This document shows, one piece after another, positions 26,910 to 38,900 of a stretch of 48,652 nucleotides of DNA (its first letter is position 1; each line of letters opens with the position of its first letter). The position numbers and the translations under genes are program-made. The notes under the pieces are model-generated. The model was not told the DNA's origin, did not search any database, and saw only the letters and a list, made by a program, of their open reading frames with translations. Source of the stretch: Mnemiopsis leidyi (Eukaryota; Ctenophora; Tentaculata; Lobata; Bolinopsidae); the NCBI GenBank assembly GCA_000226015.1, contig JH154242.1, positions 1 through 48,652 on the forward strand, in the 5' to 3' direction.

Positions 26910-29900
26910 TCAAGTAGTGAGTTTCTCAGCAGGGAATCGCATCTGTCTACCAAGAGTTCTGGCTTTTGTGTCTGGGAGAAACTTAGCGTCCTTTCGGCTG
27001 ACAATCTAAATGATTTACTATCAAAATTTTTGTCAAGTATAATAATGTAATATAATGTAAATATATGAAAAAAATATATGAAGGAACTGAAAAACGTAAG
27101 CGGTAGACTATTCTACTATGCCAGCCAAATAAGCAAATATATGAACCTGGCCAGATTGCTGAATAGCCAGAGGGTACTTTATTAGATGCGAGGTTGTAGC
27201 AGAATTGTCGCTCATCAACAGTTTCCAGTTTTCGTTAGCGATTTTGTTCATTTCACGTACGCAACCTGAAGCGAAAGTCAATAGTCAAAACCATCTGATG
27301 GCTAATTTTTGAAATTAACATATTATAATCATAGATGAAAATTTACAAGATTTTAAAGATAAAAATCTAGAAAATACAATATATTACCGATGCGATGAGG
27401 ACGTCTGAAGGACGGGTTAGAGGTCCCAGTATGTTCTGTCCAGAGAGATAATCTAAACTTGTGAACTTTTCCTTGAAGGTGTGGTTTATCTTCCAAGTTT
27501 TCCTGGAAAACCCCTAACTTTACAAAACGGCAAATTTTAGACCATCCGTGTAAAAAGGAATACAAAAGTTACACTTTATTAGCTCAGTAAACTATTGGTA
27601 AATATATAATAATTAATATTGAATAAAGGTAGAAAAAAAACTTATCTTTGTAACAAAAGTATGATTTAATTTTTCAGTATTTGTGAGAGTTTGAGCTTCA
27701 GCAAACATTTTATGTACATGTTTCAGAATAAGCATTTAAAACATCTATCAGCGCGGCTACCAATTCCTGAACACAAAAAAAGATAACATAAAACCTCCTC
27801 AAACCTGAGTATGATTAGGCTGCCATGCCCCGATAGCAAGCTCAGTGTTCCGTCTACCACTCAGAGATCCCTGGGAGACACCGCCACTACTCATTAGAAT
27901 GTACTCATCGTCAACAACCATGACACTTCCACTGATGTTGATCATGCCTCTGAGATTAAAGTAAACATCAATATCTGGTCATAGCAACCTTGGAGACTGA
28001 TCCAGGCAGTGACTAGACCGTCAGTCCGTCAGATTCAGACTTCCAGATTTTTCTTATATCACATTCTTTCGGATTCCACAAAAAATGTGGAAAAAATTGC
28101 CGAAGGCGGAAAAAATATGTCTACCAACTCACCGCTTGGTCTTAGCTGCCAAGGGCACATTTGCATCAGACAAATCTTCGTATGGACCGGCAGCAGTAGT
28201 AACTTTGGAAGCTAGTGAGTAGAAGTTGAGGTAATCCGTAACTTTAGCCCCCGCAGGTCCCTTCTTTGATATCGCCTTTGCTATCATTTTGTACATCAAA
28301 TCCATCGTCTGAGACTGAAGTTGAAGATATTGCATTCACTGCATTAAGTTTTGAGCTGATTTTTTGTAAGATTATGTCATTTTGCATAAAACTAAAAAGA
28401 TTCAATTTGGCTTTTAACGAACACCCCATAACTAATACTATCTCAATCATGTTTTTTCGTTGTCATGGTGTCATGACGTGTGTACGAAATGACACGCGTA
28501 AACTTGCAATTGATTTTAAATTTTAAGGTTCATTTACTCATTTAATCACTTGTTACCGTCTTACCATTGCTTCAATTAAAGACAAAGTTGTTCTTATAAC
28601 CAACCTGCCAATACAGCATCTCCTGAATCTGACTGCTGGCAGGATTTCCAGCTGGATGAAGAGGAAGAACTATGTACACAGTGTACCTTTTCTCGTCAAA
28701 TATCTGCTGACAAACCTGAACAGACAAATCAGTAGTAAAGTAGTGAGTTCTACCTATTTTCCAAGAAATATTGGGTAGGGAAAATTTTATCCTAGTCTAC
28801 CAATGATCAGATAGCGTTCGGTCTTTTGGGTAAACATTTCATCTTTATCTAATCATGGTTTAGGAAGGAGAATAATTCTGGAAACTTTTTATTCATCATC
28901 TACAGCATAATCAACGTATTGCTCGTAATTCCGTTGAGAGTTAGAAGAATAGCTCTTTAGCTCTTGCCAATGGTCTTGCGACATAACAGGTTAAAACACA
29001 AAACGGTTGATCAATATACGAGGGCAAAATGATTTCAGACTGAAAATCAATCATCTTCAATAACTCTGGGCAAAGTAGTTTACCAAGTTTCTTAAAATAT
29101 CGGCTTACCTTGCTGACGATCTCCATGGCAACTAGATGCCGGTCACTAGGACCAGCTCCCTTCCAAGACCTGGCCATGAACTGGTTTGTCTCCAGATATA
29201 GGAACTTTTGCGACCTCCTTATGTGATGCACAAGAGCTCTGAAATGTGATAAGGTTACTTTTGTAGATGTATGATAACCCAAAAAAATGTGGGAATGTGA
29301 GGTTGATGGCAATGATTACGTAATGCGTGATCTGAAGAGGCAAGTGTAAAAAACTGCCAAAATTTTGATTTTGTAATATGTGAACGACCCTTATGGATTA
29401 TTTTTTATTAATCTAATCATTATGGAAGAAGTTCTTTGATCGAGGTGTTGCTTCAACTCGCTTTTGTCGTAGTGTAATTTAATATTAGAACGAGCGGCAG
29501 CATATTATTTCTACCCAGAATATTGAGAGATGAATTGCAATGATTTGTTTCTTTGTTTAATGTTTCTGTTCTATTTTAAGCATGTTTTTATTCGAGAATC
29601 ACATAAAAACTAATTTTGTAGGACAAATCCTGCCTAAAGCAATTACATGAAAATAATTGGAATATTTATACTTTTGGCATTTCTTATCATAGAGATCGCG
29701 GTTGAAGTTCAAGGTATTATTTAACACTGCGAATAACAATATTTTTCAATTTTATAAGATATTCAAATGATAACACTTTGATCACAATGAGATTTTTCAA
29801 CAAAACTACATTTTTGCTAGCTGAGGATCGTGTTTGAAATTTCTTCCGCAGATTGGCGGGAAATAGAACGTGACGTCTACAAGAAGTACCACTTGGAAAG

Positions 29901-32900
29901 GACCCCGCTCGAGGTCCGAACTGACAGCGAGTTGGGAAGTAACGACCGGACAACTATCTTCTTCTCTAACTCCCAGGGCTACTACGCCGAGGGGATCAAC
30001 GTCTGGTTCGGCACAACAGTCAGGGTGTGGATCTACGACTGTAGCAGCAACTCCAGCATTGACCTACCTGTGGAGCTATTGGGTACCGATGTTGATAGGA
30101 CATGGAGGATAGCTCTGAAGAGAGGTCCGGGAATGATAAGACACCAAGAGGAGACGGGGGAGGGTGGAGAGAAAGGGGTGAGCAAGAATAAGGGAGAGAC
30201 ACTGGACCCGGAGGTGAGGTTGCTGATACTCTGTAACGAGGTGGAGGTCTTGAACCTCCTCCTCTCAAGCAATGTGTGTGGAGATTCCTCCTGGAGGATC
30301 GATTACAGCAGGACTGTTGAGGAGATTGAGTTTGAAGTGTACGACTCTGCTTCCGACTATTTCCGGCCGGCTCCAGGTCAGGTTTAGACTTTAGCCTCCC
30401 CGGCAGCAGTTAGTCGTATAAAATGAATAATAGTAAACAGTACTGCTGAAATTTTAAGAATAAATTTAGAACGTCAATTGCTCATGTTGTCAGCTCATAT
30501 AGTAAGCTTTAAAATCGGCAGCAGTTCCAACAAAGTTAAAAGTTTCTATGCACTAAAATACTAGCTATGACACGAGACTTTTCCTAACAGAACCATGTTT
30601 TGCGGGGACCTATAGATCAGCAAATCAGATGACATGTGACCCGTGTCAGGGAGACAGTATTAGTGATGCTGGAGCAAGCTCCTGTGTACCGTGTCATCAG
30701 GGTCTCGTGGCTAACCCTCAGAAAACGGGCTGTGGTCCAGAAATTGATGAGTCTGAAAATACTTCTTCAGGTTTGTTGGACTTCTTCTAAATTGTTTTGA
30801 AAATTGAGATGCAAGTTTTCGCGACGCATTAGCCTTCATTCAGGGGCAAACTTAAACTCGAAAATTGTTCCCAATGCCTACCCCTAGGAAATAGATCTTG
30901 CACTCAATATTTCAGTTATATCCAAAATTAATAACACGAATAATTTAAACTATCTTGCAGGAAGCAGTATTCTGATGTTGGGATGGATTTTCGCAGGACT
31001 TTTCTTCCTTACAACCATCTTTGCTGTGATATTCGCTGCAAGAACACATCTTCAGAAAAATCGCGAAAGTTGGAATATCCTAAGTGAAAGGAAGAATGAG
31101 GAAAGTTTGGATAACACCTTTGAAGGAGATGATACCGTAGACACACAAAATTTAACTTAAATTTCACAACGAAAGTTTTTCTGGTGCAACCAAAGGACTA
31201 TCTTGGTTCCTGTATAATTGTTGCTTGACAGAAATAACCAGGAGCAAGCAATCCGTTTAACAAACTGGCTGCAAAATGAGTATATTGATCAAAAAGACCC
31301 AAGCAAGTAATATACTGACATTTTATACATAATTAAGTGAACTTATCAACAGTTAAACTACTTCATACTGATTTTTGCGTGTCGTTTGATTATTAGTTGT
31401 CTAAGATCTTTTTGATCTTATTTGACTCTTATCAAGACGAATTTGTTAATTTGATTTTCAATTGATAAAATTGTGGATGTCTAGTGTCTACTTATCTTCA
31501 TATATATAGAAATATGCATCTAAATTTATTCTGTTGATAGCTAAAACCTAAAAACCTATGTTAATTCAAATATTCAATATACTCCCATAATTAATACTGT
31601 ATGATAACATCATAACAATATAATAGTGAGCTTTTTATTATGAAAACCTTTAACATAATTGTATTGGTTTTAAAATGGTCGTGCAGCATGAAGTGACACC
31701 GAGAAAGCTAAATTTTACAGGTAACCCATTTACCTGAAACTTTCTAACAGGGAACTTTAATCATAATCAAATATGAAGCTCTACGTTCTCAGATCAGACA
31801 TTTGCTTGAAGTATTTAGTATAATAAGTAGCAACTATTGCGTTCCATTCCGTGGAAGGCAGCTAATAGTGGCGACATATTTGAAGGTTTAGAGAACGGCC
31901 CAATTGAGCAAGTTAGGCCAGCTACTCAGTGACTAAAACCTTCAGTCAACTACCACCCCGGCGCCAAGTTTACCTAGTTATAAAGAATCGTGATATCCAA
32001 GAAATAGCATTATATTTACAGTGGACAACTTCAAATGCACCACCAGCTATCTTCGTATGTTCTACCTGCAATTTACAACTTTTAAATCTCGCCACCGTCA
32101 TAACTTTATAAGAGATTTAAAACGGTTACCTTCCTGTTATAGTGCCCTGGGCCAGCATAAGGCTGACAACAAGCCGACCTGAACCCGTGAATGGCTGTTC
32201 GGTGTGCACGTGACCGCGCGGCTTTATCTCATTGGCCACTTTTGAGCACGTGCGAACTTATCCTAGCAGTCAATTGGAGGAACCGGTGAAAAGATGCACA
32301 ATATTTGTACACGTTACTCATCGTGCAGGAGGAATAACTGTAAATAAAATTAGACCTTATAAGGTAATCGTTAAGAAACTCCAGGCAAGTTCACCAATGC
32401 GCCCATATTTTAGAAGGTAAGAGGGTCCGCAAATAAACTTGGTAAGGTTCTCCTTGCTAAACTGACAAAATCCAGGGAGTTGCTGGTAGTGTTCATTGCA
32501 ACTTCCAACTCCTGATCCATCGTGTTTTCTTCTCGTCTTTTTCCGAGCACAAGCTTAATTAACATGCACAGTTTTCGCTGCATATGTTAAATAGCCGCAA
32601 CTTGCTTATTGATCGCCAGTCCTGACTTTTACTTGTTTTAGAGTAGTTTCGAGCTTACAATGAGTCTCGAAAGTTCCGTTCAGCTCATTGATCTCGAGGC
32701 AAGTGGAAATGAGGAAGCGGATACATTGGAAATGAGTAATGATTCATTAACTTCGGGGGAGACGATTTCGTCGGAGATTAACATAAAGGACTTAACGATA
32801 AAGCTGTTGACTTCCCCAGAGAATCTTGACTTCGCACTCAAACATCAAACTGACAAAGTGCTCGACCTCCAAGGCAAAGTCTCACAGTTGCTTTCGATGA

Positions 32901-35900
32901 GTAGCACTTGTTTCGACTCCAGGGAAGTAAGAACAGGGGATTATTCGCAGATCTTTCCTGCAACGCAGAGTAAATCTATACAGGAAAACTCGTCAACACA
33001 AGGAGAGACTACGGCAATACCACGAGATCACTATCAGCATGTTAGTCCTACCAGTTCCCTCTCCTACCATTCAAGATCAAACAGAAGGTCTAGGTCAGCT
33101 GCGTATCGAGCAAAGAATCGTCCACGACCGCGGTATATTCAACTACCTCCCACTTTCAAGTACCCGGAACCTATCGATATACGACCCTCTAGGTAAACTC
33201 TAGTGAGCTAGTCTTGTAAATTGTAAAGGTTCAGACTTAAAACTCTATCAAGTTTTGAAAGTGGCGTTATTGTGTATAATATTGCGTTATTTCTAGAGTC
33301 CGAGTATAGACTTTTTGAAACACGCTTGAACTAACCGAATTAGTTGACAGCTGCCGTATTCAAGGAATAATTCTGTGTTTGACATGTAGAAAGGTGAATA
33401 TCTTTAGTTGTAAGGTAGTACAACATGATTTTATAATTTACCCTCCTTGAAACTTAACACTTTTAGCACGGTAAAATTAAATCAATTTCAGAGGATACAC
33501 CCCATTGAACAATGACCGTAAAGACATACTTCTCAACCGCACCGATCTCCGAACTTCAACCCTAGCGCAACCTCTACAACCAGCACCCTCCACCTTTCAG
33601 AACGCAGCTGTTAGTAACCAGCCACCTGTATCGGGCAATGCCGCTGAATACAGTCAGAGTCAGACACTGACAGTCACTGATTTCCCGAGGGCCACAGTCG
33701 AGGTAGGCTCGGAAAACGGAAACTCGCCAGAGCTTGCGGTCTTTCATACTGCTCCTGATCTTTTGAAAACTCAAATTAACCAGCAATCCGAAGATAATAA
33801 AATGTTTACATCAGGCAGAAATTATTGCCAAACAGACTTGAACTTAATCTTGTCCCAAAGGACCGGCTTGAATCTACCGATTTCGGTCATGGATTCAACT
33901 TTTAAAACTGAATCATCAGCAGCCACATCGATGTTTGAATTAGTTGTTGGTGACAGAAAGGGATTAAACACTAACCCTGTCGACCAGACATTTTGGGAAA
34001 ACAAAGGATCTAGTATAGCGAATCCGGCACCAGGTAAATGATGGTTCACAATACTTGTAAATCTTGTAAATCCTATACTTATCATTGAGCAGTGTGAGGC
34101 AAATTTGAGATGAACTAACTTTAAATACGATCCAGTACAGCTCATTGCTCAAGAATAATTTTGCATAACCCGGTCTACTAAGTTCTGGTCTGTGATATCT
34201 CAGTATCTCATATCTCGATATCTCACATGAAACTTTACAGGCGATGCAGTACCGCGGCCTCCACACAAGCGGTTTTGTCCCAAACACGCGGGACGCGGGA
34301 GCGACTTCAGATTTCAATGTGTCTGCCCAGGTCAGTTTAGAAAGCAGATTGGTCAATCGCTGTCACGTGAAACGAAAACCTGTGACCCTTACCCTTATTA
34401 ATAACTGGAACTTGTTACAGCTAACGGAGAACTTGGTTTTTAAAAATTTCTAATTGTATGAAATTCTAAAATTAATTCCCGTATCTCCGTTGTAGGTTCC
34501 CGAGGAGGAAGACACTGGGGTCAGATAAAGAGTTCACCAATAGGAGCTCGGTTGCCAACCCCCTTCCTGCACTGGAAGAACGCTATAGAACTGAGTAGAG
34601 CTAGGAGGTGTAGAACTAAGATAGAACCAGACATGCTTGATCTGCTGGAGGTAAGGTACCATCCTCAGTTAACGTAAGCTTTGTGAGCCTGCAGCTAATA
34701 TCCTCAGTTAACGTTAGCTTTGTGAGCCTGCAGCCAAATCCTTAGGTAACATTAGCTTTGTGAGCCTGCAGCTAATATTCTCAGTTAACATTAGCTTTGT
34801 GAGCCTGCAGCCATTCAGCAAACTTTAAGAAAATTAGACAATAGATCCGATACAAATCACCAGTATATAAAAACACCGTAGATAAACGATTCTACTTACA
34901 GATGAAGTACACAGAGAGTCACTTTGTCAGTCCGTACGAGAGAAAGAGTCTGGCAGTGAAGTTGGGGATAACGGAGCGAGCCGTTATCTACTGGTTCCAG
35001 AACCGCCGGAGGAAGGATATAAAGAACCTCAACAACATGGGACAACCTCCTCACACCGTTTAGGGAAGTGTTGGCAAGTCATTGGACTTCTCGTCCAGCG
35101 TTTAGGACTATTTCATAGGACATCACTTTTCAGGAAATTTTTGAGAAACTACTCACTACTACTAAACATGGAAGTTAAAAATTGACATGTTTGGATTATA
35201 GTTATACATGATTCATTCTCAAAGAAAGATCTTTTTTACCATTTTAGATGGTGATAAACGTGAAATGTTTAGGTATGTAGTCCTTAATTTATAGCTGTAT
35301 AATGGAAATTCCTTTACTTATGTGTGCCACGATGCCACTAAAACCTGTTAGACTTTTAGCTTTTTAAGTTTTTTAGGGTAGTTACTCATATTTTGTTTTC
35401 CTTCCTGAACACACGCACGGTTAAATTCTTATCTTGGATATCAGAAAACTTCAATTTTCACCGTGAAACTTGTTTAAAGAGACCCACGTTAAACGCCTCC
35501 CTAACTCGCTGTTTCAATGCATTTGTCAAGCTGGATGGAGCGTAAATTACCTGAGACAATATTCTGAATTGAATAATATAATCCACAAGGATAAGTTTAG
35601 CAAGCATTGGAGTTGGTTAACATACGCAAGTGTTCCGTGAACAGACGGACTGCTTATCACTTCCCCTCTCTACCTATCCGGTGAATAACCGTCGTAACAA
35701 GCATGAGGCAGCCTCCACCACGTGATGCGAGGAGCCGGCTTTCAGGTCACGTGATCACAGCTACTTTCGCTACTCTAGTAGTCCGGCCAACCAAGCAGAG
35801 GACTGAGAATTCTAAGGAAGCCAGTATAATAAGCCTGGATGCTGAGCATGGTACGGTGGCTGATGTTTTGCGGGATTGCTCAGCGAGGCGTTTAAACAGT

Positions 35901-38900
35901 GTGGCGAAATTTGCCAGGAAATGTGTGAAACAAGACATGAGCCGGTCCTGTAGTGGTTAGCACCGACACAAGAACTGATTGTGTTGCTTGTGATTCAGTC
36001 ACACAGGGTGGTTGGAGTCGCATATTATGTAGATAGGAAAATATGTGATGATGATAATAACTACCTTGATTGTCATTACTCATCGAAAGAATGTAACCAC
36101 TAGCAAATGAGTAAATATCAAATCTTAAACAGGAGTGAAATTAAATTCGGTAACTTGTTAGCTACTAAGCCGCTTGGTTAGTCCAGAATTGCGCTGACGG
36201 ATACTGACAGTATCGCACTATAATATCCGAATAGCTCAACAGCATAGTTAGATAGTCGCACAAACTGACAGTTACTGACCTGTGAATTCCGTCGTCGACA
36301 AGCTTGCCTTTAACAGACTGGAGGTGGTCATCCCTGAGGAAGACACTGCTGTCTTCGCTGATAGATCTGAACACTTGAACTGACCACTTGTTCTGCTTTG
36401 CAGCTCCTCCTTTCAGAGAGTATTTGTTGGAGTTCACCTGATTAGATCGTGGTTACATTTCCTGGGAACTACAGGCCTCAACTGAGGCATTAAGTTTGTT
36501 AAAGATTGTTTCTTTCTTAAAGCTTGTGAAGTTTTGAGGCATGTTCTTAAACTTTTGTCTCAAAACTGGAAGAAGAATTTAAAATCAGTCTTATTGAGTT
36601 GATTTTAGCCCGGCAGCAAGTTAAACTCTAAGCAGATAAACTCTAAGCGGATAAACTCTAAGCAGCTAAACTCTAAGCAGCTAAACTCTAAGCAGCTAAA
36701 CTCTAAGCAGATAAACTCTAAGCAGCTAAACTCTAAGCAGAGAAACTCTAAGCAGATAAACTCTAAGCGATAAACTCTAAGCAGATAAACTCTAAGCAGA
36801 TAAACTCTAAGCAGATAAACTCAAAGCAGATAAACTCTAAGCAACTAAACTCTAAGCAGTTAAACTNNNNNNNNNNTAAGCAGATAAACTCTAAGCAGAT
36901 AAACTCTAAGCNGAAAACTCTAAGACAGATAAACTCAAAGTCAGATAAAACTCTAAAGTCAGATAAACTCTAAGCAGATAAACTCTAAGCAGCTAAACTC
37001 TAAGCAGATAAACTCTAAGCAGATAAACTCTAAGCAGATAAACTCTAAGCAGTTAACTCTAAGCAGATAAACTCTAAGCAGATAACTTCTAACTCTAAGC
37101 AGATAAACTCTAAGCAGATAAACTCTAAGCAGCTCAACTCCAACCTTGGAAAGGAACGACTTCTTGAGAGGAGCCTGCTTCCTCCACCTCTCCTCGAAGT
37201 TGCGCAAAATGTCCAGAGCGGCTCTACCCTCCACCTTACAGTGGACACCATGCTGGGGTAGTCTCGGTCCTGGGACAGTAGGAGTGATATCTTATATATA
37301 GAGAAAATATGTAGTAAAATGTTGTACTTGTTTGTAGGCGAGTCCGTGATTTAACAGAATCCATGGAGGGTACTCAACGAGTTTTCTGCCATCACAAACT
37401 TTATAAGAGTTTTAACATTTTATACCTAAAAACCAACAAGGCCAGCATGAAAGAAGTTTACAAAATACCGATATCGGGTGTAGTGGAGAGGCAAGGCTGG
37501 AAGAAGTCTTGTCTGTGTTCTCTAGAAAACAGTGTGTGATGTGGCGTGTCCCAGAACCCTGCACCCATGTCAAGTCCACCGGTAAACGCTCCCAGACCAC
37601 GCTTCTTTGTTCTCAAATCTGGAAACAACTTAATATTGAAATTTATGGAGCCCGTACGAGAAATGATAATCGAATCCGACTGTTCAAACAATAATCCAGG
37701 ATGAGTATTAGAAAAACACGGCACAATCCCCCTCCCCTCGAATTGCAAGATAAATTTAAAAAACGCATTTTCAAGTCAACAGAGAAAATCAACAAAGCTA
37801 CTCAATTCGAAGAATGAGACTTAATAACTTCTTGCTACTATCAGAAAAGAAAAATAAGTGTAAGGAAAATACCAGGCACGTCCAGCACGACGAATCTCTG
37901 ACTGTGTGTGTAACAAGTCCCAGCCGTCTGTTCTTTGAGGAAGCCTGGTTTAGCTTTAGTCCGGTCAGCCAATACGACCCTCACACCTGACTGAGATACA
38001 CAGAGCGGTAGTACAAACTTGGGATCAGAGTCACATCGGGGTCAAAACTTGTATTATTTGTTGGTTTTTACTAACCCCTTTAAAATACTCCTTAGTGTTG
38101 GCTGCAGATTGTATGAATTCCTGGAAGGAGGGGATCGTCTGTAACCTGCTTTCCTCGTCCCACAGCAATATCAACACATTCACACCAGCCTTAGATCTCC
38201 GCTTTAACAATTTTCCTGAAGATTAAAAGCGATTTACCTTCTATACATCCCAGTTTCAGCGCTTTAATGAAGGAGACAATTTTGTAGATAGTATTAGTGG
38301 CTCCATATTGTATGGAAACATCAAGATTCTCTGTAGGTAAAAGTAGAACGTGCTATTGAAAGCTATAACTTTAATAGATTTATAAGGACAATAACCGAGA
38401 GTAAGGCATCGCTTTTGTGATCTGATAAGCTTGATATTTGGATCTATTCTGAAATATAAGTGTGTTACATGATCGCCGTTCAGCTATGTGATTAAGGAAA
38501 ATTCCCGTCTTGACTCTTGACCCAAAATAGAACTCTGGCTGCAAAACTTTGCGGATTCATCAAACACACGTAAAATGAACATTAAATCGGCGTATCTAGG
38601 TGATGGGTAACATATCCGGATCCTATTGTCGTTATATCATAATTCATAGTTATACCTTCCAGAAATGTAGATAAACTTTTTGGCGGTCAACATGCTGTTG
38701 TAAATATCCTCGAAACAGTTTCTAGGACCACGGAGATTGGCAGGGGTGGTTGAGTGAGCGTCTTGGTAGAGAGTCAAGGAACTCAGTTTTCGTACTGGGT
38801 AGTAGCTGTTGGATACCTGAAACACAGCATTTTAAGTTTGAGACTGCGGCGCAACATATTCTAGGTTTTATGCCTGATAATCTGTCATACGAAGTTAGTT

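Larger units (their letters stand above)
29239..36279 (-). other. Intron 12 of the phospholipase D gene, host of two nested genes
   Basis: This 7,041-base intron is far longer than the other 17 (mostly 100-400 bases; two near 0.9 kb). Its flanking exons end and begin in matching phase 2 (CAC AG | A GCT CTT), and the protein passes from the WSVQVFRSIS block to the IRRSQKFLYLE block as in plant PLDs, so the exons belong together. Two complete genes on the opposite strand lie inside. Confidence 0.88.

Noticed and set aside
35703..35960. 85-codon plus-strand ORF in PLD intron 12
   Set aside because: Starts with ATG but has no domain, signal, splice partner or similarity that I can see.
36959..37234. 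Minus-strand ORF with LLRVY/CLEFI repeats
   Set aside because: Exon 11 of PLD followed by the 15-bp minisatellite; the repeat part is intronic in the spliced model.
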